This document shows positions 13,687 to 22,660 of a stretch of 23,329 bases of DNA, piece by piece. The stretch comes from CAYRTV01 sp046483285 (GTDB lineage Bacteria; Acidobacteriota; Aminicenantia; Aminicenantales; Aminicenantaceae). The notes under the pieces were generated by a model. The model was not told the DNA's origin, did no database searches, and was given only the letters and a program-made list of their open reading frames with translations. Both the position numbers and the translations under genes were made by a program. Numbering within the stretch: the first letter of the stretch is position 1; each line of letters starts with the position of its first letter. The stretch lies in assembly GCA_046483285.1 (NCBI GenBank), contig JAWODN010000091.1, positions 1 through 23,329 of the forward strand, written 5' to 3'.

Positions 13687-15831
13687 CTATTCATAGATTC
13701 GGATTGAGGCGCGGGTCAAAGTCTTGTGAAGTTTTCCGGAAAAAATTTTATCTAAGGCTGACCGGTTCCGGCTTTTTAAAAGCATCTGGATGCGGTGCTT
13801 CCCCCTGAGGCGAGGAAGGGGAGCTTTTGATGGCCCCAGCACCTCCACCCCGGAAATACCGGCTCCGGCCCGGGAGGAAAAGTCCCGGGCTTGACGCGCC
13901 GCCGCCCGAGCGCTCCGGTCTTGAAATGTCACTTCAGCCAAAATGGTGAAGGGCGGATAGCCCAGAAGACGGCGGTATTTTATCTCTTCCCTGTAAAAAG
14001 ACAAATAATCCCCATGTACGGCTGCAGCGATCGCATGATGACGGGGATGCGCTGTTTGAACCACAAATTGAGAATCAGCGGAGTCAATAGTCAGTTTTTT
14101 TAATTGGGAAATATAATCATAGGTCTTCTGCCCGGCCCGAAAATCCGGCAGAGACAAGAATGTCTCCGGAAACAAAACCACCACCAGATGATTGGAAAAA
14201 GGTTTAATATGACGGGCCAGCATCTGCGTTCCGATAAGAACATCTATTTCCCCGTGCTTATATCTCTCCAGACACTTTTCTTTATCTTCGGCTTTAGTGA
14301 ATTTATCGGAAAAAAAGCTCTCCACCTTTTTCCCGGGCAGCCGTTTTCCCAGCTCTTCCGCAACTGTTTCTGCCCCCCACTTTCTGTGGGTCATCCTATG
14401 TCCGCAACGAGGGCAATCATGAAGGCCCGGCCGGCTGTAGCGGCAGTAACGGCAAACCAGGCGCCCGTCTTTTCGGCTGATCATCAAGGGAATATCACAA
14501 TTGTCACAGCGGGGGATGTGCCGACAGCGGACACAGAAGAGAAAAGCGGCATATCCCCGCCGGTTTGTGAAGACTAGAACCGGCCGTCTCCGCCCGGTCT
14601 CGCTCTTTATGATTTCCACTGTGGTTTCATCTAAAAGAGAATGGTCATCATGGTGTTCCACTATATTCACTTCACCGGCTGGCTGTTCAGGCTCAGTCTG
14701 AATTTGAATCAAAAACCCCTGGTTTTCTGCCCGCAGCATATCCTCCACCCTGGGGGATTCAGAGCCGTATACCAGCACCGCCTTTTCTTCACGAGCCCGG
14801 AGCCACGCGCCTTTACGTGCGTTATATACCGGACTTTCCAGCTGATAGTAGAGGTCATCCTGTTCCTCATCCATAATTATCAAATCCAGCTGCGGCAGCG
14901 GAGTCAGCAAGGCAGAACGCGGACCGGCAATAACGTGTGTTTGTCTGCGGTTGATTCTCATCCAGGCTTTCTTTTTTTCAGCTTCGCTTAACCGGCTGTG
15001 CAGAATGGTCAAGTTTTCGCCTAATTTTTTTTCCCATTTCTCTTTAAAGCGGTGTGACAGGTCAATCTCCGGCTGCAGAAACAATATCGTCTGCGAACGG
15101 GACAAGGCTTTGCGGATCAAGGCAAAATAGATGTCTTCTCTTGCCAAAAGGGGAGCCCGGAGTAAAAACGGAGAGAACCCGGACCGGTCCACAGCTTGAA
15201 AAACCGGTTCCGCTTCAGCTGCTGCCGCCCGGCCGTAAAAAGTCATTTCCATCTGGAAAGAAGAACGCGGCACAGGCGGTGTTTCATCTTCAGCCGCTTC
15301 GATGCTGCTTTCGACGGCGATCCATTTCTTTTTCTTTAACGCCTCAAAAACGCCCCGCCCGTTTTTCCCCAGTTTTTTTACGAAATAGTTTTCATTATAA
15401 CCACGTTTTTCCAGAAGCTTCAGAGCCTTTTCCTCCCGGCTGTTTCCTTTCTTTCCCATCAAGGCCTCCCGGCCTGAGCCGGTCAAGAGCACTTTCGACT
15501 TTATTCTCACCTGAAATGAAGACGGAAGAGAGGAATGGAACAATTCTCCAGCCGAAGAATAATAGCTCTCGCTTAACTGAAGGATGAAATCAATATATTC
15601 GGGTCTGAACAACGGTTTCCGGTCAATCAGACCGGCGGCCGGCTTTAAATCAAAATTTAAATCCGGGACCGATTTCCGGATTCGGACAATGTATCCGATG
15701 CGCGCCTTTCCCCGAAAAGGGACAGCCACCCGGCAGCCCGCTTCAGCCTGAGAGGCGATGGTGTCGGGCAGAACATAAAGAAACGTTTTGAGAAGAGGCA
15801 GCGGAAGCGCCACCTCGGCAAAAACGCTCAT
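13687..15831 (-). CDS. priA: PriA-like primosomal protein N' with degenerate helicase motifs
   Basis: A 714-residue homologue of PriA, the replication restart initiator. The N-terminal 3'-end-binding domain is intact (FAEVALPLPLLKTFLYVLP, GCRVAVPF). All eight zinc-site cysteines are present (433, 436, 442, 445, 460, 463, 473, 476), and the C-terminal domain with LGYPPF is kept. The ATPase core has lost its signatures. The Walker A position (222-233) reads LLRAPLLAREDI instead of GxTGSGKT, DEEH is DEEQ (321-324), GSATPS is GSESPR (356-361), and motif VI QVAGRAGR reads QLKKLTIDSADS. It is thus likely a DNA-binding, non-helicase PriA, as is known for actinobacterial PriA proteins. It is the last gene of the operon and overlaps the UDG gene by four bases. 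Confidence 0.88.
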   Translation of the reverse strand: MSVFAEVALPLPLLKTFLYVLPDTIASQAEAGCRVAVPFRGKARIGYIVRIRKSVPDLNFDLKPAAGLIDRKPLFRPEYIDFILQLSESYYSSAGELFHSSLPSSFQVRIKSKVLLTGSGREALMGKKGNSREEKALKLLEKRGYNENYFVKKLGKNGRGVFEALKKKKWIAVESSIEAAEDETPPVPRSSFQMEMTFYGRAAAAEAEPVFQAVDRSGFSPFLLRAPLLAREDIYFALIRKALSRSQTILFLQPEIDLSHRFKEKWEKKLGENLTILHSRLSEAEKKKAWMRINRRQTHVIAGPRSALLTPLPQLDLIIMDEEQDDLYYQLESPVYNARKGAWLRAREEKAVLVYGSESPRVEDMLRAENQGFLIQIQTEPEQPAGEVNIVEHHDDHSLLDETTVEIIKSETGRRRPVLVFTNRRGYAAFLFCVRCRHIPRCDNCDIPLMISRKDGRLVCRYCRYSRPGLHDCPRCGHRMTHRKWGAETVAEELGKRLPGKKVESFFSDKFTKAEDKEKCLERYKHGEIDVLIGTQMLARHIKPFSNHLVVVLFPETFLSLPDFRAGQKTYDYISQLKKLTIDSADSQFVVQTAHPRHHAIAAAVHGDYLSFYREEIKYRRLLGYPPFTILAEVTFQDRSARAAARQARDFSSRAGAGISGVEVLGPSKAPLPRLRGKHRIQMLLKSRNRSALDKIFSGKLHKTLTRASIRIYE

Positions 15832-16535
15832 TTTTTACCCAGAAAGGTCATCACTTTCTGCATGTCTTGCCAGACTTCTCTCTTGATTTCCAAATCCCCT
15901 CTCCTCCGAATCAGATAAGAAGGATGAAACGTCGGCATGATTTTTATGTTCCCAAAAGAATGAAAGGAACCTCTTAAGGAAGTGATTCCGGCTGTGGTTT
16001 TGAGAAAAAACCGGGTCGGCACATTGCCCAAGGTCACGATGACCTTGGGCTGAATCATTCCAATCTGTTGGAATAAATAACCTTGACACATTTCGATTTC
16101 ATCCGGCTGGGGATCCCGGTTGCGGGGCGGGCGGCATTTGACTATGTTGGTGATATAGACATCCTCCCGGGTGAAGGTCATGGCTTTAATGATCCGGCTC
16201 AGTAATCTTCCGGCTTCCCCTACGAAAGGCCGCCCCTGAATATCTTCGTCTCTTCCCGGCCCCTCCCCCACAAACATGAGATCGGATGAAAGATTCCCTT
16301 CTCCCGGTACAGCCTGAGTGCGGGATCTGGAAAGCCGGCATTTGCGGCACTGCAGAATTCCGCGGCATAAAATTCCATATTCCTCATGGATGCTCTTCGG
16401 GGACGGAGATGAATCCGGCAAAGGAACCGGCGCGGCCAATTCAGTGACGCCGATATCCCCGAAAAACTTCAAAACCTCTTCCAGGGCTTCCAATGGATTG
16501 ACGGGATGTTTATCCATAAAGATCTTCGATTTCAT
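15828..16535 (-). CDS. Family 4 (Fe-S) uracil-DNA glycosylase
   Basis: A 235-residue protein that removes uracil from DNA after cytosine deamination. Sites: the catalytic-pocket motif VGEGPGRDED (89-98), IVKCRPPRNRDP (131-142), the HPS loop at 204-206 (FHPSYLIRRR) and four cysteines for a [4Fe-4S] cluster (63, 66, 134, 150). This is the family of UDGs common in thermophiles and many other bacteria. The first ATG (16535) overlaps coaBC by 26 bp. The ATG at residue 7 (16517) would give an ATGGATAA overlap and is also possible. It ends in a four-base overlap with priA, placing base-excision repair next to replication restart. Confidence 0.9.
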   Translation of the reverse strand: MKSKIFMDKHPVNPLEALEEVLKFFGDIGVTELAAPVPLPDSSPSPKSIHEEYGILCRGILQCRKCRLSRSRTQAVPGEGNLSSDLMFVGEGPGRDEDIQGRPFVGEAGRLLSRIIKAMTFTREDVYITNIVKCRPPRNRDPQPDEIEMCQGYLFQQIGMIQPKVIVTLGNVPTRFFLKTTAGITSLRGSFHSFGNIKIMPTFHPSYLIRRRGDLEIKREVWQDMQKVMTFLGKK

Positions 16536-17694
16536 CCCAAATTCGGCGGCTTATTTCCAATTTGCTCTGCCGCGGCGTCTCAGCGGACCGGCCGTCCCGG
16601 CGGAATATAACAACCTGGTTCCAGTCAGAATCAAAACCGGCGTCTCTGCGGGAAATATCATTGGCGACAATCATATCCGCATTTTTATTCCGGAGTTTAG
16701 CCAGCGCGTTTTTTTCAAGGTCTTCTGTTTCCGCAGCAAAACCGACCAGAAAAATATTCTCTTTTCTATGCCCCAGTTTTTTAAGGATATCATCCGACGG
16801 CACTAAACCGGGGATTGCACCGGCAGCGGCCTTTTTTCTCTTCTCCGGTTCCACCGCGGCGAATTTATAATCGCTGACCGCAGCCGCCATCACCAGAATA
16901 TCAATGGTATTCAAGCGGATTTCAATCTCTTCAGCCATTTCCTCCCCAGTTTCAACCTGAACATATTCGATTTCCGGGGAAGGTTGAACAGCCGATGGTC
17001 CTGAAATCAGGGTCACTCCGGCTCCCCGGCGAAAGGCTTCCTCCGCCATCTCCCAGCCCATTTTTCCTGAGGACCGATTGCTGATGAACCGGACCGGGTC
17101 CATATATTCACGGGTGGGCCCGGCGGTCACAAGCACTTTTTTTCCTTGCAGGTTCCGGCTTCGAGCGATCAAGGACAGACCCGTTTCCACAATTTTTTCC
17201 GGTGAGGCCAGCCGCCCCCATCCGGAAGTCCCACAGGCAAGGTGCCCCAGCTCCGGTTCAATAAAACACACCCCGCGGGATTTGAGCTTGCGGATATTTC
17301 TCTGAACGGAAAAATGAAGATACATCTTCTCATTCATAGCCGGCGCCACTGCGGCCGGCGCCTTCGCCGCCAGGTAAAATGTGGTTAAAAAATCATCCGC
17401 CACACCGGAAGCCATTTTACCGATCACATTGGCCGTGGCCGGAGCCACCAAAAACAATGAGGTTTTATCAGCCAGTTCCACATGCCGGATGTTTTCGGAG
17501 ATCCCCTCTTCGAAAAGATCCACCAAAACAGGCCGTCCAGTCAAGGCTTTAAACAAACGGGGATGGATCAAACGGGCCGCATTGGGGGTCATAATCACTT
17601 GAACCGTCTCGCCTTTGTCTTGAAACCGGCGGACGATCTCACACGATTTGTATATGCTTATGGAAGAACTGATGCCAAGGACAATTGTTTTCAT
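16510..17694 (-). CDS. coaBC: Bifunctional phosphopantothenoylcysteine decarboxylase / phosphopantothenate-cysteine ligase
   Basis: A 394-residue fusion catalysing two successive steps of coenzyme A synthesis. The N-terminal CoaC flavoprotein domain (1-180) has GISSSISIYK, the active-site His in NIRHVELA, the PAMN motif and the substrate-clamp Cys in LACGTSGWGRLA. The C-terminal CoaB domain (185-394) has the nucleotide motif VTAGPTREYMDPVRFISNRSSG, AAAVSDYK and VGFAAET. The usual KIKK lysine segment appears as EKRKKAAAGAI. It starts four bases after the gmk stop. Together with CoaD in the other operon, two enzymes of the pathway are in the window. Confidence 0.94.
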   Translation of the reverse strand: MKTIVLGISSSISIYKSCEIVRRFQDKGETVQVIMTPNAARLIHPRLFKALTGRPVLVDLFEEGISENIRHVELADKTSLFLVAPATANVIGKMASGVADDFLTTFYLAAKAPAAVAPAMNEKMYLHFSVQRNIRKLKSRGVCFIEPELGHLACGTSGWGRLASPEKIVETGLSLIARSRNLQGKKVLVTAGPTREYMDPVRFISNRSSGKMGWEMAEEAFRRGAGVTLISGPSAVQPSPEIEYVQVETGEEMAEEIEIRLNTIDILVMAAAVSDYKFAAVEPEKRKKAAAGAIPGLVPSDDILKKLGHRKENIFLVGFAAETEDLEKNALAKLRNKNADMIVANDISRRDAGFDSDWNQVVIFRRDGRSAETPRQSKLEISRRIWDEIEDLYG

Positions 17695-17698
17695 ATCT

Positions 17699-18301
17699 TT
17701 ATTCTTGAGAAAAACTCGCCAGAATAGGAGTGATTTCTTTTTGACGGACCGGCAGCCGGCAGCGGGCGGCGGTTATCACTGCGTTCAATTCAACTGAAGC
17801 TTTTTCCAGGTCATCATTGACGACGATATAATCAAAATCTGAATAATGGCCAATTTCTTCCCGTGCCGTTTCCATCCGGCGTCTTATGCTGTCCGGATCA
17901 TCCGAGCCCCTTTGTTCCAGGCGTCTTTTCAATTCCCGGTAATGAGGCGGCAGGATAAAAACAAAACAGGCTTCCCTGACTTTCTTGCGGACCTGAGCCG
18001 CTCCTTGAATATCGATATCAAGGAGAACATCCCCCTGGAAAGATTTGATTTTAATCTCCCGGCGGGAGGTTCCGTATAAATGTCCATGGACCTCCGCCCA
18101 TTCCAGCATCCGTCCTTCCCGGATCATTTCTCTGAATTCCTGCTCCCCGGTAAAATAATAATCCCGCCCCTCTTTTTCGCCGGTCCGCTTTGGGCGGGTG
18201 GTATGGGATACGGAAAATTCTATATTCTCCAAATCAGTGACCGTCCTTCCCGCCAAGGTGGTTTTTCCACACCCTGAAGGTCCCGAAACAACAAACAGCA
18301 T
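17699..18301 (-). CDS. gmk: Guanylate kinase
   Basis: A 200-residue enzyme phosphorylating GMP to GDP with ATP. The P-loop GPSGCGKTT (7-15), the GMP-binding block SHTTRPKRTGEKEGRDYYF (32-50), the LLDIDIQGAAQVR segment and the RRMETAREEIGHYSDFDYIVVND tail are all present. The length is normal. The gene follows yicC by 52 bp and precedes coaBC by four bases. The rpoZ gene (RNA polymerase omega), which often sits between gmk and coaBC, is absent from this position. Confidence 0.95.
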   Translation of the reverse strand: MLFVVSGPSGCGKTTLAGRTVTDLENIEFSVSHTTRPKRTGEKEGRDYYFTGEQEFREMIREGRMLEWAEVHGHLYGTSRREIKIKSFQGDVLLDIDIQGAAQVRKKVREACFVFILPPHYRELKRRLEQRGSDDPDSIRRRMETAREEIGHYSDFDYIVVNDDLEKASVELNAVITAARCRLPVRQKEITPILASFSQE

Positions 18302-18353
18302 TATTAAATCCCCGCTTATTTTATCAAAAAAAATGAGTTTTTCCCACGCCGCA

Positions 18354-19232
18354 TTATTCCAAATTCTGAACCTGCTGCCGCATGCTCTCCAATTCCGTCT
18401 TGATGATCAGGCACTGCTTAACCATCTCCATGTCCTGAGCCTTGGAATTTATGGTGTTGGCTTCCCGCAAAAGTTCCTGGAAAACAAAATCCAGTGATCT
18501 TCCCACCGGGCAATCCTTTTTGAGAAGTTCGTCCGCATGAGAAATATGGGCGTTGAGGCGTTCGATTTCTTCACTCACATCCCATTTTTGGGCGGCGAAC
18601 ACCGCTTCTTCCAGTATCTTTTCTTCGGAAACAGGCATATCCCGGCACAAAGAACGAATTCTCTCCTGAAGAATTTCCTTCATACGGTGCGGCTGATTAT
18701 CAGCTAATCCCTCCGTCCGCGCCACAGCCTGTTTGACTTTCTCCAAATGATCCAAAATGTCCTTTCTCAACCGGCCGCCTTCACGTTTTCTGACCTGAAC
18801 CAAAATATCCAGGGTGGACAGAAAACTCTTTTCAATGAGCAGAGCTTCCTCCTCAGTGAAATCCTTGCGCTTCAACTCGAAAACATGCGGAATATTAAGC
18901 ACATTGTCAATCCGGAATTCCCATGGAGATTGATATCCTTCAGTGGACTTCTGCAAAGCGGTCAGTATTTTCTTCAGCAGTTTTTCGTTGATGACCAAAT
19001 CCCATTTCCCCGGATCTGAAAATTCAAAATCAAGATAAACATCCACCCGGCCGCGGTGGATACGGGTCCGGCACAAATCCCGCAGCCGGTTTTCAATATC
19101 ACCGATATGATTTCCGCGGCAATGCCAGTCTAAAAACCTGTGGTTGAGAGTTTTGACACTGACTCTCAAGGTAAAAGACTTATGATTGAACCGCTCCTCC
19201 GCAAAGCCGGTCATGCTTTGAATCATGTTCAC
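18354..19232 (-). CDS. YicC family protein (endoribonuclease YicC-like)
   Basis: A 292-residue protein with the N-terminal signature IQSMTGFA (4-11) and the C-terminal block ELLREANTINSKAQD... followed by IKTELESMRQQVQNLE, both diagnostic of the YicC/YloC family. E. coli YicC is reported to be an endoribonuclease acting on small RNA. It is the standard upstream neighbour of gmk. Its ATG overlaps the msbA-like stop by four bases; the second Met (residue 3) gives the more usual MIQSMTGFA start. Confidence 0.93.
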   Translation of the reverse strand: MNMIQSMTGFAEERFNHKSFTLRVSVKTLNHRFLDWHCRGNHIGDIENRLRDLCRTRIHRGRVDVYLDFEFSDPGKWDLVINEKLLKKILTALQKSTEGYQSPWEFRIDNVLNIPHVFELKRKDFTEEEALLIEKSFLSTLDILVQVRKREGGRLRKDILDHLEKVKQAVARTEGLADNQPHRMKEILQERIRSLCRDMPVSEEKILEEAVFAAQKWDVSEEIERLNAHISHADELLKKDCPVGRSLDFVFQELLREANTINSKAQDMEMVKQCLIIKTELESMRQQVQNLE

Positions 19233-21025
19233 TCCAGTTTTTCCTGAGGAAATTGCAATTCATATAATTTCCGGTAAAGACCGTCCCGGAGCATCAGTTC
19301 CTGATGGGTTCCGGTTTCCTGGATCCGGCCGTTATCCAAAACTAAAATTTTATCCGCCGCCCGGATAGTGGATAATCGGTGGGCGATGACCAACGTGGTT
19401 CGATTCCTCATCACCTTGGCGAGAGCGGTTTGAATCAGCTTCTCCGATTCGGAATCCAAAGCCGAAGTGGCTTCATCCAGGATGAGGAGGGGAGGATCCT
19501 TCAGCAGAGCCCTGGCGATAGACAATCTCTGCTTTTGCCCGCTGGACAGCAGGCCTCCTTTCTCTCCGATATACGTTTCATACCCTTGGGGAAGACGGTC
19601 AATGAAATCATGAGCTTCAGCGATTTTCGCCGTTTCGATAATTTTTTCCATGGGGATATCATCCCTTCCGTATGCGATATTGTTCTTGACGGTATCATTA
19701 AACAAAACCATTTCCTGTGTGACCAGACCGATCTGAGAACGAAGCGAGTCCAAGGTGACCTTGCTGATGTCATGGCTGTCCATCAGGATTTTGCCTTTAT
19801 CAGGATCATAAAAACGGGTCAGAAGATTAATAATAGTAGTCTTTCCGGAACCGCTCAACCCGACCAATGCCGCCATTTGGCGGGGATCCACCTCAAAGCT
19901 TATATCATTCAGAACCTCTGCGGTGCCCTGATAGCTGAACGTGACATGATCAAATTGAATTTCCCCTTTCACTTCAGAGAGCGGAAAAGCATTGGGATGA
20001 TTGGACACAGAGGGCCGTTCATTCAACACTTCGTGCACCCGTTCATGGCAGGCCACACCCTGCTGGATAACATTATTGGCACGGCTTAAGCGTTTAATGG
20101 GGGTATACATCATAAAAATCGCCATAACGAAAGCACCGAAATCACCGGCGCTTATTTCTCCGCTTGCTATACGATCCGTGCCCACATAGAGAATAAAAGC
20201 TCCCACCACTCCGCCTAAAAATTCCATAAAGGGAGAGGAAAGGCTTCCCAGCCATCCTAATCTCAAGCTGGTCTTAAAGTAATTTTTGGTTTTTTGGAAA
20301 AACTTCTTCATTTCGAAGTTTTCCATATTAAAGGCCTTAACAATTTTATTCCCGGTTATGGTCTCGTGCAAAAGATTATAGATTTCCGCCATCCGGATCT
20401 GATTGATGCGGCCGGTTTTCTTCAGCAAGCGGCTGAAAACCGCCAAAGGAATCACTGCCAGAGGCGCTATGATAAAAGAAACCAGCGCGAGTTTCCAGTC
20501 GATAAAAAAGATTCCAATCAACAGCGCAAAGAGAATAAACAATTCCTGCATCAGATCTTTGGCACTGCCGGAAACCGCTTCCTGAATTTTGTCGACGTCG
20601 CTGGTCAGCCGGGACATCAGCTCTCCGGTGGACCGGTGATCGAAAAAACCGGAAGACTGGTATACCAGATGACTGAAGAGATCATCCCTCATGTTTTTGA
20701 CCACATTCAGCCCGATGAACTTCATGAAATAATCAGAAAGAAAGGTGAAAAGACCTTTACCTAAAATCACCGCCACCAAAATCACCGGGAGGTATTGAAT
20801 CAGCTGGTCCATAGAGACCCCCAAAATATTGATGACCAAATCAACAAACCGTTTTTTTTCCGGTATGTCGTGAGGGGACATTTTGAACATATAATCCATA
20901 ATCGGCTGGACCAGGTTTACAAAAGCATAGGTAAAAAAGGCGACAAAAATTGTGAATAAAAACGAAAGGGCCAGACGCCCTTTTTGGCTGAAAGTCAGCT
21001 TCAGAAGTTGGAAGACTTGTTTCAT
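19229..21025 (-). CDS. MsbA-type ABC exporter (permease-ATPase half transporter)
   Basis: A 598-residue protein. The transmembrane domain (about 15-325) has six predicted helices. The ATPase domain (about 355-598) has Walker A GLSGSGKTT (389-397), Q-loop VTQEMVLFNDTV, signature LLSSGQKQR (492-500), Walker B LLILDEATSALD (513-524) and H-loop AHRLST (548-553). All catalytic motifs are intact. It would work as a homodimer; flipping of lipid A core or another lipid is the likely task, in line with the diderm character, but the substrate cannot be read from sequence. Four-base overlaps on both sides couple it to the asd-like gene and yicC. Confidence 0.9.
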   Translation of the reverse strand: MKQVFQLLKLTFSQKGRLALSFLFTIFVAFFTYAFVNLVQPIMDYMFKMSPHDIPEKKRFVDLVINILGVSMDQLIQYLPVILVAVILGKGLFTFLSDYFMKFIGLNVVKNMRDDLFSHLVYQSSGFFDHRSTGELMSRLTSDVDKIQEAVSGSAKDLMQELFILFALLIGIFFIDWKLALVSFIIAPLAVIPLAVFSRLLKKTGRINQIRMAEIYNLLHETITGNKIVKAFNMENFEMKKFFQKTKNYFKTSLRLGWLGSLSSPFMEFLGGVVGAFILYVGTDRIASGEISAGDFGAFVMAIFMMYTPIKRLSRANNVIQQGVACHERVHEVLNERPSVSNHPNAFPLSEVKGEIQFDHVTFSYQGTAEVLNDISFEVDPRQMAALVGLSGSGKTTIINLLTRFYDPDKGKILMDSHDISKVTLDSLRSQIGLVTQEMVLFNDTVKNNIAYGRDDIPMEKIIETAKIAEAHDFIDRLPQGYETYIGEKGGLLSSGQKQRLSIARALLKDPPLLILDEATSALDSESEKLIQTALAKVMRNRTTLVIAHRLSTIRAADKILVLDNGRIQETGTHQELMLRDGLYRKLYELQFPQEKLE

Positions 21026-22047
21026 GAGTTGGATCTGCCGGCCAGCCAGGAAGCGATTTCATAGGCATTCAGCGCAGAGCCGCGGGTTAAATTATCCGCC
21101 GCCGCCCATAACCAAAAACTGTTGGGGAAAGCCTCGTCTTTTTTTATCTGGCCGACTAAAATCTCTTCCTTTCCCGCCGCTTCGCTGGATGACACCGGGC
21201 AGGATTGAGAAGGAAGATAATATTTAAAATAGGGAGTGTCCCGGAAAACCTGACCCATTTCATTGATATCAGCCTTCTTGTCGAGCTCCACATACATCAT
21301 CAAGGAATAGGTATGGAAAACCGGAGCCTGCACAAGTGATAATGACAACGGAAGATCCGGCTGATCCAACACACTTTTGATCTCCCGGCTAATCTGTTTT
21401 TCATGGGGGGAATAACCGCCTTTGTCTGTAGATTCAATCTGGCTCAGCAGATTAAAGGCGGCCCTGGCTTTGAACACTTTTTTAGAAATGGATCGGCTGC
21501 CCAATAAATCAGCGCTTTGGGAAGCCAATTCCTCAATCCCGCGCTCTCCATATGCGGAAACCGGCTGCAGGATAAACGCCACCGCCTTTTCCAGGCCGAA
21601 CGCCCGGGAAACAGCCTTAATAAGGTGAGTCATAATAATAGTGACGGGATGAGGATTCACGATCAAGTGCTGTTCCTTTTTAAGTGTTGTTTCGTTTATC
21701 CCGGAAACAATATGAGCCGCTCCGGAATCCGGCCCAAAACTTCCCTCCATATCAATAGCATAAATCCCGTTTTTTTCCGCCCAGCGGCCGATGTCACGAT
21801 TGGTCCCGGGGTCGGCGGCCAGGAATATAAGATTGACGTCTTTCAGCAGCTTTTTTTCCGGTGCCTGGATAACCCGGGCTTCATCTCTGAATTGAGTTAA
21901 CTTGCTGTATTCTTCTTTGACTTCCGGATCATAAAACTCAATCCCGGCCATGGGAAATTTCTTTTGGGTCAGAATGTTTTTGACTTCTTTGCCCCGCAGG
22001 GAATCGGCTCCAATAAGAGCCAGCCGCAGTTTGGAATTTTTTGTCAT
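21022..22047 (-). CDS. Aspartate-semialdehyde dehydrogenase homologue lacking catalytic residues (USG-1-like)
   Basis: A 341-residue protein with the overall fold and length of aspartate-semialdehyde dehydrogenase (Asd), including the C-terminal motif LWAAADNLTRGSALNAYEIA. Key residues are missing. The active-site NPNCST reads NPHPVT (131-136), so the nucleophilic Cys is Pro. The RVPVxxGHS segment reads QAPVFHTYS (240-248), changing the substrate Arg to Gln and the base His to Tyr. The NADP loop GATGxVG reads GADSLRG (13-19). It is therefore probably not an active dehydrogenase and resembles the USG-1 group of Asd paralogues, whose role is not settled. It overlaps the msbA-like gene by four bases. 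Confidence 0.8.
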   Translation of the reverse strand: MTKNSKLRLALIGADSLRGKEVKNILTQKKFPMAGIEFYDPEVKEEYSKLTQFRDEARVIQAPEKKLLKDVNLIFLAADPGTNRDIGRWAEKNGIYAIDMEGSFGPDSGAAHIVSGINETTLKKEQHLIVNPHPVTIIMTHLIKAVSRAFGLEKAVAFILQPVSAYGERGIEELASQSADLLGSRSISKKVFKARAAFNLLSQIESTDKGGYSPHEKQISREIKSVLDQPDLPLSLSLVQAPVFHTYSLMMYVELDKKADINEMGQVFRDTPYFKYYLPSQSCPVSSSEAAGKEEILVGQIKKDEAFPNSFWLWAAADNLTRGSALNAYEIASWLAGRSNS

Positions 22048-22060
22048 AATGACTCAAATC

Positions 22061-22282
22061 TCACAGAGAATTTTTATATTCTTCCAGCATGATATGCATT
22101 CTGTCTTTTAATCTCAATTTTTTTTTCTTTATTTCTTTTTCATGAAGCTTCTCATCTTCGGTCATATATTTTTTTTGTTTATAAAGATCCAGCTCTTTTT
22201 CATATTTTTGATGGAGCTCAAGCGCTTTTCTGAATTCCTGGTTTTCTTGCTTCAGACGTTCTTTTAAACTATTTTCTCCCAT
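22061..22282 (-). CDS. YdcH-like (DUF465) small coiled-coil protein
   Basis: A 73-residue highly charged protein: LKQENQEFRKALELHQKYEKEL, a middle TEDE turn, then KKKKLRLKDRMHIML, matching the YdcH/DUF465 pattern of a helical hairpin. The function of the family is unknown. I start it at ATG 22282, because AAGGAG lies six bases upstream and a longer frame to 22408 adds low-quality basic sequence. It is the first gene of the eight-gene minus operon, 13 bp before the asd-like gene. Confidence 0.75.
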   Translation of the reverse strand: MGENSLKERLKQENQEFRKALELHQKYEKELDLYKQKKYMTEDEKLHEKEIKKKKLRLKDRMHIMLEEYKNSL

Positions 22283-22660
22283 GGAACTCTCCTTCTTTTG
22301 ATCTATCCTTAAGCCTGGCCCATTTATTAATCTTTCCTTACGCCCGGGCTTTAAACTCAGGAAAAACCCAGGCTTAATTATCATCCGGGTTGAAAAAAAG
22401 AATAACATATTGTGGGGGGGATTTCAATTTAGACGAATTCCGGGGGTTTCTCCAATTTTTCCTTTATCAGGGTGAAATTCGGAAGAGAGGGCGGCACAGC
22501 CGCCTTCCCGGTCTTCAACCTCTGCGGGCAAAAAGGGTCCACCGAAGCCGGCAGCACACCGCGAAGAACAGCGGTCACAATGAAAAAGAAAGAAAATAAA
22601 AATGTTTCTGTTGTCATTTCCATAAAAATTTTATATACCCATAAAAGAAGGGATAACATC
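22283..22660. other. Intergenic region upstream of the eight-gene operon
   Basis: No supported gene. Near the operon it has an AAGCCTGG...CCAGGCTT inverted pair (22311-22318 and 22368-22375) around a GCCCGGGC palindrome (22342-22349), possibly a leader structure. A GGGCGGC-ACA-GCCGCC hairpin lies around 22489-22504. No convincing -35/-10 pair was found for the minus operon. A 79-codon minus frame through this region lacks a ribosome-binding site and is not called. Confidence 0.45.

Noticed and set aside
22283..22408. Longer start for the YdcH-like protein
   Set aside because: The added 42 residues do not fit the family, and a good AAGGAG site precedes ATG 22282.
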